This document shows positions 1-7,179 of a stretch of DNA of 64,000 bases, piece by piece. A program made the translations under genes and the position numbers. The stretch lies in the NCBI GenBank assembly GCA_947629915.1, contig CANRFN010000002.1, positions 1 to 64,000 on the forward strand, given 5' to 3'. Each line of letters begins with the position of its first letter. The first letter of the stretch is position 1. Below the pieces are notes generated by a model. It made no database searches. It worked only from the letters and a program-made list of their open reading frames with translations, and had not been told where the DNA came from. This DNA is from an uncultured Oscillospiraceae bacterium (GTDB lineage Bacteria; Bacillota; Clostridia; Oscillospirales; Oscillospiraceae).

Positions 1-330
1 TCCCACTTCGTGTGGCAGATGATCGACTACATCAAGCCCATCTACGAGTTCAAGGACAAGATCTTCCACGTCCACTACAAGGACATCAAGCTCTATCCGG
101 ACAAACTGAACCGGGTGGGCATCATGGCCTATCCGCTGGACTTCATGAGCCCCAAGCTGCCGGGCCTCGGCGATGTGGACTGGGGCAAGTACGTCTCCGC
201 CCTCACCGACATCGGCTACGATGGATACACCTGCATCGAGGTGGAGGACAAGGCCTTTGAGGGCTCTCTGGAGAACGTGATCAAGAGCCTGAAGCTCTCC
301 AAGCGCTACATGGAGCAGTTCGTAATCTGA
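1..330 (+). CDS. Sugar phosphate isomerase/epimerase, C-terminal part (5' end outside window)
   Basis: The reading frame is already open at base 1, so only the last 109 residues or so are present. The segment with HVHYKDIKLY, then GLGDVDWGKYVSALTDIGYDGY and CIEVED, is typical of the C-terminal strands of the xylose-isomerase-like TIM barrel. In that family the His and Glu residues bind the metal ion. Such enzymes isomerise or epimerise free or phosphorylated sugars, or inositol derivatives. The substrate cannot be read from this fragment. It precedes the flavoprotein, ROK kinase and GH3 genes on the same strand, which supports a role in sugar or glycoside catabolism. It ends 58 bp before the next start codon, with a GC-rich hairpin in the gap. 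Confidence 0.8.
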   Translation, partial: SHFVWQMIDYIKPIYEFKDKIFHVHYKDIKLYPDKLNRVGIMAYPLDFMSPKLPGLGDVDWGKYVSALTDIGYDGYTCIEVEDKAFEGSLENVIKSLKLSKRYMEQFVI

Positions 331-342
331 TCCTGACATCAT

Positions 343-366
343 CCCTCCCCGCTGGGGCGGGGAGGG
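343..366. repeat. Intercistronic GC-rich hairpin, copy 1
   Basis: A perfect 10-bp inverted repeat (arms 343-352 and 357-366, loop TGGG) lies between the isomerase and flavoprotein genes. There is no T-tract, so it is more likely an mRNA-stabilising or partial-attenuation hairpin than a terminator. The same arm core, CCCTCCCC/GGGGAGGG, recurs at 6135-6161 in this gene run. Confidence 0.55.
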
Positions 367-388
367 CAGAAAGGAAGGGAATCTATTC

Positions 389-1843
389 ATGACAACTTAC
401 AACGCAGAGGTCTGCGTCATCGCCGGCGGTCCCTCCGGGCTCGCCGCCGCGGTGCAGGCCGCTGAAAACGGCGCGGACGTGATCGTCATCGAGAAGGCCG
501 CCGCCGTGGGCGGCGCCGCCAACATGGGCATGGGTCCCCTGGGCATCGGCACCCGCTATCAGAAGGCCAACATGCAGGACATCACCGTGGAGCAGGCCTT
601 CAACATGTTCATGGAGTACACCCACTACAACGTGGACGCCCGCCTGATCCGCCGGTATTTCGGCCAGTCTGCGGACACCATCGAGTGGCTGGAGGACATG
701 GGCGTGGAGTTTGAGGGCGCTTTCCGGTACTTCCCCCAGTCCATGCCCACCTGGCACATCGTGAAGTGCGACTCCGGCATCGGCCCCCGGGCGGCCTCCT
801 TTATGAACAAGGCCCTCTATGCCCGGGCCCAGGAGCTGGGCGTCCGGTTCCTGCTGGAGACCCCGGGCAAGAAGATCTTGAAAGAGGACGGCAAAGTGGT
901 GGGCGTGCTGGCCACAGACAAGAGCGGCGAGGATGTGCAGATCAACTGCGCCGCCGCCATCATCTGCACCGGCGGCGCCGGCGCCAACTTCAAGCTCATC
1001 AAGGAGGAGACCGGCTACATCCACGGCACCGACATGTTCAACTTCGCCATCCCCGGCATCATGGGCGATGGCCTGAAGATGGCCTGGGAGGCCGGCGCGG
1101 ATAAGCTGCCGGTGCGCATCGAGCAGGCCGCCCAGCTCATGGGCGTGGAGGACCTGCCGGGCAGCGTGGGCAACGTGATGATCCAGCCCAACCTGCTGGT
1201 GAATAAGCAGGGCCGTCGCTTCATGAACGAGGACTTCATGCAGAACTCCACCTACCTCTCCAACGCGGTCTCCCACCAGGTGGACCGGTCCGCCTTCTCC
1301 GTGATCGACACCTCCATTGCCCACTACTACATGAAGCACGGCGTGGAGAACACCAGCCTGGTGCGGCCCAACCCGGACGTCTCGGACTTCATCGATGGCA
1401 TCAAGATGGCCATGGCCAACGGCAACGAGGGCATGTTCATCGCGGACACCATCGAGGAGCTGGGCGAAAAGATGGGGGTGGACGTGGAGAACTTCAAGCG
1501 GACCGTGGAGGAGTACAACGACTACTGCGAGAGCGCCGATGAGGAGTTCTTCAAGGACCGCCGGTACCTCCGCCCCATCCGCAAGGCCCCCTTCTACGCG
1601 GCCCGGGTGTGCCCCGGCGGCTACGGCACCGTGGGCGGCATCCGCATCAACGAGAACTGCGAGGTCTGCGACAAGGCCTTCCAGCCCATCCACGGCCTCT
1701 ATGCCGCCGGCGCGGACGCCTGCAACATCTATGACGACAGCTACATGTTCCTGCTGCCCGGCAACTCCATGGGCTTTGCGGTGAACACCGGGCGCATCGC
1801 CGGCATGACCGCCGCCGAGCAGGTAAAGGCAGACGCGAAATGA
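389..1843 (+). CDS. FAD-dependent oxidoreductase, fumarate reductase/succinate dehydrogenase flavoprotein-like
   Basis: A 484-residue protein of the FAD_binding_2 family. The dinucleotide-binding loop lies at about residues 10-15 (AGGPSG), followed by a ribose-binding acid (VIVIEK). The C-terminal FAD signature GLYAAGADACN is followed by GNSMGFAVNTGRIAG. There is no signal peptide and no FMN-binding or heme domain, so it should be a cytosolic flavoprotein that takes electrons from a partner. The family reduces or oxidises activated C=C bonds (fumarate, ketosteroids, enoates), and the substrate here is unknown. It has a good ribosome binding site (AAGGAAGGG) and overlaps the next gene by four bases (ATGA). 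The Fe-S proteins at 2816 and 4932 are plausible electron donors. Confidence 0.85.
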   Translation: MTTYNAEVCVIAGGPSGLAAAVQAAENGADVIVIEKAAAVGGAANMGMGPLGIGTRYQKANMQDITVEQAFNMFMEYTHYNVDARLIRRYFGQSADTIEWLEDMGVEFEGAFRYFPQSMPTWHIVKCDSGIGPRAASFMNKALYARAQELGVRFLLETPGKKILKEDGKVVGVLATDKSGEDVQINCAAAIICTGGAGANFKLIKEETGYIHGTDMFNFAIPGIMGDGLKMAWEAGADKLPVRIEQAAQLMGVEDLPGSVGNVMIQPNLLVNKQGRRFMNEDFMQNSTYLSNAVSHQVDRSAFSVIDTSIAHYYMKHGVENTSLVRPNPDVSDFIDGIKMAMANGNEGMFIADTIEELGEKMGVDVENFKRTVEEYNDYCESADEEFFKDRRYLRPIRKAPFYAARVCPGGYGTVGGIRINENCEVCDKAFQPIHGLYAAGADACNIYDDSYMFLLPGNSMGFAVNTGRIAGMTAAEQVKADAK

Positions 1844-2781
1844 AACCATACGGCTTTGGCGTAGATGTAGGCGGCACCACCGTAAAGCTGGGCCTGTTTG
1901 ACATGATCAACGGCACTTTGCGGGAGTGCTGGGAAATCCCCACCCGCAAGGAGAACTGCGGCAGCGCAATTTTACCGGACATCGCCGCCTCAGTGATCGG
2001 AAAGATCGAGGCTTTGGGCCTGGACCGGGCGGACATCCAGGGCCTGGGCCTGGGCGTTCCCGGGCCGGTGCTGGCAGACGGCACCGTGAACAAGTGCGTG
2101 AACCTCGGCTGGGACGTGATCAACGTCTCGAAGGTGCTCTCTGATATGGTTGGCCTGCCGGTGCGTGCCGGCAACGATGCCAACGTGGCGGCCCTGGGCG
2201 AGATGTGGCAGGGCGGCGGCAAGGGCTTCCAGACCCTGGTGATGGTGACCTTAGGCACCGGCGTGGGCGGCGGCGTCATCCTGAACGGCAAGATCGTCCC
2301 CGGCGTCCACGGCGCGGCAGGGGAGATCGGCCACCTGGTGATGCACCGGGACGAGGAGGCGGTCTGCGGCTGCGGCAAGCGCGGCCATTTGGAGCAGTAC
2401 GCCTCCGCCACCGGCGAGGTGCGGCTGGCCCGCATGGCACTGGCCGCCACAGATGTCCCTACCAGCCTCCGGGATGCAGATCCCCTGACCTGTGCCGCCA
2501 TCTTCAACGAGGCCAAGAAGGGCGATGCCCTGGCCAACGAGCTGGTGGACGAGTTTTGCCGCACCCTGGCCACGGGCATGGCCAACATTGCGGCGGTGAT
2601 CGACCCCGAGGTGTTTGTCCTGGGGGGCGGCGTCTCCAAGGCAGGGGAGTTCCTCCGGGAGCGGGTGGCAAAACACTTCAAAGCGCTGGCTTTCCACGCC
2701 TGCGAGGATACCCATATCGCCCTGGCCACCCTGGGCGCAGACGCCGGCATGTACGGCGCGGCCAGACTTCTGCTGGATTAA
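1840..2781 (+). CDS. ROK family sugar kinase (glucokinase-like)
   Basis: A 313-residue ROK protein. The N-terminal phosphate-binding loop DVGGTTVKLG is followed by the sugar-binding segments GNDANVAALGE and TLGTGVGGGVI. The family zinc motif appears as H-x-V-M-H (about residue 165) with CGCGKRGHLEQYAS. ROK kinases phosphorylate glucose, N-acetylmannosamine, fructose or allose with ATP; some are repressors, but this one has no N-terminal helix-turn-helix. The start overlaps the stop of the flavoprotein gene, which implies translational coupling. The placement suggests it phosphorylates the sugar released by this cluster, possibly by the GH3 enzyme at 7180. Confidence 0.88.
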   Translation: MKPYGFGVDVGGTTVKLGLFDMINGTLRECWEIPTRKENCGSAILPDIAASVIGKIEALGLDRADIQGLGLGVPGPVLADGTVNKCVNLGWDVINVSKVLSDMVGLPVRAGNDANVAALGEMWQGGGKGFQTLVMVTLGTGVGGGVILNGKIVPGVHGAAGEIGHLVMHRDEEAVCGCGKRGHLEQYASATGEVRLARMALAATDVPTSLRDADPLTCAAIFNEAKKGDALANELVDEFCRTLATGMANIAAVIDPEVFVLGGGVSKAGEFLRERVAKHFKALAFHACEDTHIALATLGADAGMYGAARLLLD

Positions 2782-2815
2782 ACTACGTAAACCTTACTCT
2801 CAAGGAGGTTTTTCA

Positions 2816-4927
2816 ATGGCTCAGATTACAATTGACGGGAGAAAGCTCACAGTGCCGGACGGCGCCAATGTGCTGGACTGTGCGCTGGAGAACGGCATCT
2901 ATATTCCCCACCTGTGTCACCACAAGGACCTGAATCCCCTGGGCTCCTGCCGGATGTGCATCGTGGAGGTGGAGGGACAGCCCGGCGTGGTCCCTTCCTG
3001 CACCCTGAAGGCCACGGACGGACTGGTGATCAAGACCAAGTCCCCGGAGATCGAGCGGCTTCGCATGCTGGCCCTGGAGCTGCTGCTCACCGGCCACCCG
3101 GAGGACTGCTCCACCTGCCCCAAGTACGGCAACTGCGAGCTGCAGATGCTGATTCAGTACATCGGCCCCAAGACCGGCCGGCTCAAGATGCGCTCCAAGG
3201 GCTTCAACGCGGAGGAGCGCAACCCCCTCATTATCCACGACATGAACCGCTGCGTGCTGTGCGGCCGCTGCGTCCGGGCCTGCAACGAGCTCCGGGGCGT
3301 CAAGGTGCTGCGGTACAACAAGCGGGACCTGGAGACCTATGTGGGCACCCTCCACGACAAGCTCCTCATCGATGCGGACTGCCGGTTCTGCGGCGCCTGC
3401 GCGGAGGTCTGTCCCACCGGCACCATCCGGGATAAGCTCATCCCCACCGGCGCCCAGCGGGAGGACACCATCGTCCCGTGCCGCGCCGCCTGCCCGGCCC
3501 ACACCGATGTGCCCCGGTACATCCGCTTTGTGAAGCAGGGCAACTTCGAGGCCGCCGCTGCGGTGATCCGGGAGAAGGCGCCCTTCCCCCATGTGCTGGG
3601 CCTCATCTGCAACCACGTCTGCGAGCTGCAGTGCAAGCGCGGCGAGGTGAACGAGGCCATGTCCATCCGGGGCATCAAGCGTGCCGCCGCGGAGCAGGAC
3701 ACCGGCAAGTACTGGAAGGGCATGGGCAAGCAGCTGCCGGACACCGGCAAGAAGGTGTGCGTGGTGGGCGGCGGCCCCGCCGGACTCACCGCAGCATACT
3801 ATCTCCGGAAGCAGGGCCACGCCGTGACGGTGAAGGAAGCTCTGCCCACCGTGGGCGGCATGATGTCCTACGGCATCCCGTCCTACCGCCTGCCCCGGGA
3901 CGTGGTGGCAGCCGAGGCCCAGGTCATCGCAGACCAGGGCGTGACCTTCGAGACCAACTGCAAGGTGGTGAACCCCACCGAGCTGCTACAAGCGTATGAC
4001 GCCGTCCTCATGGCCATCGGCACCACCAAGGGCGTCCGTCTGCCCATGGGCGGCAACGATCTGCCCGGGGTGCTGCTGAACATCGACTTCCTCCGCAACG
4101 CGGCCATGGGCAAGGAGACCGGCATGGGCAAGCGCGTCATCGTGCTGGGCGGCGGCAACGTGGCCTTCGACTGCGCCCGCACCGCCAAGCGCCTGGGGGC
4201 CGAGGAGATCCACCTGGCCTGCCTGGAGGCCCGGGCCGTGATGACCGCGGATGACGAGGAGATCGAACAGGCCCAGGAGGAGGGCATCCATGTGCACCCC
4301 GCCCAGACCTTCGAGCGGATCACCGGCGAGGACCGCGTCACCGGCGTGGACTTCATGAACGTGGAGTCCTTCACCTTTGACGAGAACCGCCGGGCCATCA
4401 TCCAGAAGGAGGCCGGTAGCGAGCACCACATCGATGGCGACACCGTGATCTTCGCCACCGGCCAGCGCCCGGATCTGACCCCGGACTGCGGCCTCACCCT
4501 TGGCCGGGCCAACTCCATTGCGGTTACCAACCTGGAGACCGACAAGTCCACCAGCGTCCCCGGCATCTTTGCCGCCGGCGATGTGATCTACGGGACCAAG
4601 AGCGTCATCCAGGCCATCGCCTCCGGCCGGGAGGCCGCCAGCCAGATCGACAAGTATCTGGGCGGCGATGGCGACATCACCGAGGTGCTGGCCCCGGAGC
4701 AGGATGCCCCCATGTACATCGGCCATGTGGACGGCTTCGGCAAACTGGAGCGGGGAAAGCCCGAGGTGGACCCCGCCGAGGCCCGCCAGGACAACTTCCA
4801 CCAGTTCGACCACGGCATGACCTGCGATGGCGTCTGCGGCGAGGCCGCGAGATGCCTCCAGTGCGACCTGCGCTTGAGAATCTCTCGTCCCAAAGTCTGG
4901 GGCGACTACGCCGGGAAGGAGGGCTGA
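2816..4927 (+). CDS. NAD(P)-dependent Fe-S oxidoreductase: NuoG-like N-terminus fused to GltD-like FAD/NAD(P) domain
   Basis: The start at 2816 is chosen because AAGGAGGT lies 6-13 bases upstream, giving 703 residues. Residues 1-75 form a 2Fe-2S ferredoxin domain (Cys in HLCHHKD, GSCRMC and PSC). A His/Cys 4Fe-4S loop follows (HPEDCSTCPKYGNCEL), then two 4Fe-4S motifs (CVLCGRCVRAC and CRFCGACAEVC). This is the order found in NuoG and FeFe-hydrogenase N-termini. From about residue 220 it resembles the glutamate synthase small subunit: a cysteine-rich linker, an FAD loop GGGPAG near 316, an NAD(P) loop GGGNVA near 442 and GIFAAGDV near 582. It probably moves electrons between NAD(P)H and Fe-S partners. 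The neighbours at 389 and 4932 are candidate partners. Confidence 0.88.
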   Translation: MAQITIDGRKLTVPDGANVLDCALENGIYIPHLCHHKDLNPLGSCRMCIVEVEGQPGVVPSCTLKATDGLVIKTKSPEIERLRMLALELLLTGHPEDCSTCPKYGNCELQMLIQYIGPKTGRLKMRSKGFNAEERNPLIIHDMNRCVLCGRCVRACNELRGVKVLRYNKRDLETYVGTLHDKLLIDADCRFCGACAEVCPTGTIRDKLIPTGAQREDTIVPCRAACPAHTDVPRYIRFVKQGNFEAAAAVIREKAPFPHVLGLICNHVCELQCKRGEVNEAMSIRGIKRAAAEQDTGKYWKGMGKQLPDTGKKVCVVGGGPAGLTAAYYLRKQGHAVTVKEALPTVGGMMSYGIPSYRLPRDVVAAEAQVIADQGVTFETNCKVVNPTELLQAYDAVLMAIGTTKGVRLPMGGNDLPGVLLNIDFLRNAAMGKETGMGKRVIVLGGGNVAFDCARTAKRLGAEEIHLACLEARAVMTADDEEIEQAQEEGIHVHPAQTFERITGEDRVTGVDFMNVESFTFDENRRAIIQKEAGSEHHIDGDTVIFATGQRPDLTPDCGLTLGRANSIAVTNLETDKSTSVPGIFAAGDVIYGTKSVIQAIASGREAASQIDKYLGGDGDITEVLAPEQDAPMYIGHVDGFGKLERGKPEVDPAEARQDNFHQFDHGMTCDGVCGEAARCLQCDLRLRISRPKVWGDYAGKEG

Positions 4928-4931
4928 GGCC

Positions 4932-6113
4932 ATGAAATTCTTAGAGAAGCTCCGCGATCTGGGCGCGAAGGCCCTCATCAGCAAGACCCAGGCCATACAC
5001 ATCCGGGAGACCGGACTGCCTGGGGGCAACCTGGCAGAGCGGCTCTGCGAGGCCATTGAGGCCGGCAAGACCGGTGTGGCCGCCGCTCTGAACAACGCAG
5101 ACACGGACATGGTGCTGCTGTCTGTCCTGGAGACCGAGCCCGAGAACGTCATGAAGGGCATCTGCGCCGTGGCCATGGCCCTGGGCACCGAGGAGAAGGT
5201 CCTCTATGTGCCGGAGAACCACACGGAGCTGGCGGAGGGCCTGGCCTCTCTGGCAGAGGAATACGGCGTCACCGTGAAGTGCGAATTCGTAAACGTCCGG
5301 GAGAACGAGAACAATCTCCTCATCCACATCGCCACCGCGGCGGACCTGGCCCAAGCCATCGAGGGGGCGTACACCCCCGGGGTCTGGGTGAGCGCGGACG
5401 GTGGCCAGCTGCAGAAGGTGGCAGACGGCACCCCGGTGTCCGCCCTCTGCGACCTCACCGACGCCAAGGGCCTGATCCTGGGCTATGCCATGCACCCCGT
5501 CAAGGACGCCTCCCTCCCCGTGGAGGAGGCCGGCATTGAGAACGGCGTGGTCCGGGTGCTCCGGAGCACAGACTGCGTGGTGGCCGAGACCCAGAAGCGG
5601 CTGCTGGCCTCCCGCGCCCGCTCCTGCGGCAAGTGCGTGTTCTGCCGGGAGGGCCTGCTCCAGCTGGAGTATGAGCACCGGGAGATGACCCAGGGCCGGG
5701 GGAAGCAGGAGTACCTGGACTACACCCACGAGATCGGCGAGGCCATGGCCTTCTCCACCCCCTGCACCATGGGCCAGAACAGCGCCAGGATCGCCCTCTC
5801 CGCCCAGGACAACTTCGCAGGGGAGTTTGAGGCCCACATCAAGAAGAAGCGCTGCCCCAGCGCCGCCTGCACCAAACTGGTGAACATCTACATCGATCCC
5901 CGCCGCTGCGTGGGCTGCGGCAACTGCATGGATGTCTGCCCCAACGGCTGCATCGAGGGCCGCCCCGGCTACATCTACACCGTGGACGACTACGACTGCA
6001 CCAAGTGCGGCGAGTGCGCCAAGGTGTGCGATGTGGGGGCTGTGATCATCACCACGGGCCGGGTGCCTCACACCCCCCAGAGGCCCACGAAAGTAGGGAG
6101 ATTCCGGGACTGA
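4932..6113 (+). CDS. NuoF-like Fe-S protein with degenerate nucleotide-binding region and C-terminal 2x[4Fe-4S] ferredoxin
   Basis: A 393-residue protein starting 4 bp after the previous stop. Residues 50-110 align by eye with the Rossmann region of NuoF/HndC, but the NADEGEPGT and glycine-rich FMN motifs are not recognisable. A segment resembling an SLBB domain (GVWVSADGGQLQKVADGTPV) follows. The NuoF N3 cluster motif is intact near residue 230 (SCGKCVFCREG), with its distal Cys in STPCTMGQ. The C-terminus adds two 4Fe-4S motifs (CVGCGNCMDVCP and CTKCGECAKVC). It therefore looks like an electron wire that lost its own NADH/FMN site, serving the fusion protein at 2816. The target is inferred from context only. 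Confidence 0.78.
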   Translation: MKFLEKLRDLGAKALISKTQAIHIRETGLPGGNLAERLCEAIEAGKTGVAAALNNADTDMVLLSVLETEPENVMKGICAVAMALGTEEKVLYVPENHTELAEGLASLAEEYGVTVKCEFVNVRENENNLLIHIATAADLAQAIEGAYTPGVWVSADGGQLQKVADGTPVSALCDLTDAKGLILGYAMHPVKDASLPVEEAGIENGVVRVLRSTDCVVAETQKRLLASRARSCGKCVFCREGLLQLEYEHREMTQGRGKQEYLDYTHEIGEAMAFSTPCTMGQNSARIALSAQDNFAGEFEAHIKKKRCPSAACTKLVNIYIDPRRCVGCGNCMDVCPNGCIEGRPGYIYTVDDYDCTKCGECAKVCDVGAVIITTGRVPHTPQRPTKVGRFRD

Positions 6114-6134
6114 TCCCAATCCCAAACCCCAATG

Positions 6135-6161
6135 CCACCCTCCCCGGGCAGGGGAGGGTGG
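6135..6161. repeat. Intercistronic GC-rich hairpin, copy 2
   Basis: An 11-bp perfect inverted repeat (6135-6145 and 6151-6161, loop GGGCA) lies between the NuoF-like and FMN reductase genes. It shares the CCCTCCCC/GGGGAGGG arm core of the hairpin at 343-366. It lacks a T-tract, so it probably shapes mRNA stability or expression within the operon. Confidence 0.5.
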
Positions 6162-6203
6162 GCATACGCCCCCAATGACATCAGACGGAAAGAGGTTTTT
6201 CAT

Positions 6204-7163
6204 ATGGCAAAGAAAGTGCTCGGCCTGTCCTTCGGCCGTAAGAATAAGAACTGCGACATCATGGTGAAGACCGCCCTCATGGAGTGCGAGAAGGCCGGCT
6301 GTGAGGTAAAGTTCTTCCGCGTAGATGACATGGACATCAAGCCCTGCACCGGCTGCATCTCCTGCGTCATCGGCATGACCTCCGGCCGCGGCAAGGGCGG
6401 CTGTGTGCTGAAAGACGACTTCGCCATCCTGGACGAGGCCCTCATGGAGTGCGATGGTCTGATCGTGGGCTGCCCCACCTATGAGACCAGCATCACCGGC
6501 AAGTTCAAGATCGTCTGCGACCGCATCGGCCCCTCCCACGACATCACCTTCCGCAAGGCCACCTATGAAGAGGGCCTGGCCGCCGGCAAGAGCCCGGAGC
6601 AGCTGCCGGATGTCCGCTCCTTCAAGAAGCGGGTTGCCGCCTTTATCGCTGTGGGCGGCGCCATGACCGAGAACTGGCTGGAGTTCATGCTCCCGCTGAT
6701 GTATGAGATGACCTTCTCCATGGGCATCGATGTCATCGACATGCAGAAGTACTGGGGCGCCATGGCCTTTGAGCACGTCCTGGGCAACGACAAGCAGATG
6801 GCCCGCACCCGGAAGCTGGGCCAGAACATCGCCGAGGCCCTGGCCGCCGAGACCGAAGAGCAGCGCATGCTGTGGCGGGGCGATGAGCAGGGCCTGTGCC
6901 CGGTGTGCCACCTGAACATGGTGAACATCCTCCCGGACCGCAAGACCATCGAGTGCCCGGTGTGCGGCAGCTACGGCAAGCTCACCCTGGACGCGGACGG
7001 CAACATCCAGCTCCACTACACCGAGGAGGAGCAGCTCCGCTCCCGCCTCCGCTGGGCCGGCAAACTGGAGCACTCCACCGAGATCAAGACCCAGGCCGTG
7101 GGCCCGGGCCAGATTCCCGATCTGAAGGAGAGAATGAAGCCCTACATCGGCTACGCCGAGTGA
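6204..7163 (+). CDS. NADPH-dependent FMN reductase-like flavoprotein with C-terminal zinc ribbon
   Basis: The start at 6204 follows GGAAAGAGG by a usual spacing and begins MAKKVLGLSFG, giving 319 residues. Residues 1-190 form a flavodoxin-like fold of the NAD(P)H:FMN reductase (iron-sulfur flavoprotein) type, with an early CTGCISC motif and a GCPTYETSITGKFK flavin loop. Residues 225-265 hold two CxxC pairs (CPVCHLN and CPVCGSYG), a probable zinc ribbon or rubredoxin-like site. These proteins reduce flavins or small organic substrates. The gene shares the operon with a flavoprotein and Fe-S proteins, which suggests it belongs to the same redox pathway. Its substrate is not known. Confidence 0.78.
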   Translation: MAKKVLGLSFGRKNKNCDIMVKTALMECEKAGCEVKFFRVDDMDIKPCTGCISCVIGMTSGRGKGGCVLKDDFAILDEALMECDGLIVGCPTYETSITGKFKIVCDRIGPSHDITFRKATYEEGLAAGKSPEQLPDVRSFKKRVAAFIAVGGAMTENWLEFMLPLMYEMTFSMGIDVIDMQKYWGAMAFEHVLGNDKQMARTRKLGQNIAEALAAETEEQRMLWRGDEQGLCPVCHLNMVNILPDRKTIECPVCGSYGKLTLDADGNIQLHYTEEEQLRSRLRWAGKLEHSTEIKTQAVGPGQIPDLKERMKPYIGYAE

Positions 7164-7179
7164 GCCGGGGAGGGCAGCC

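Noticed and set aside
383..1849. Long minus-strand open frame opposite the flavoprotein gene
   Set aside because: It mirrors the codon structure of a well-supported gene on the plus strand and its translation is low-complexity His/Val/Gly/Leu-rich sequence without family similarity. Many other long opposite-strand frames in this GC-rich window were set aside for the same reason.
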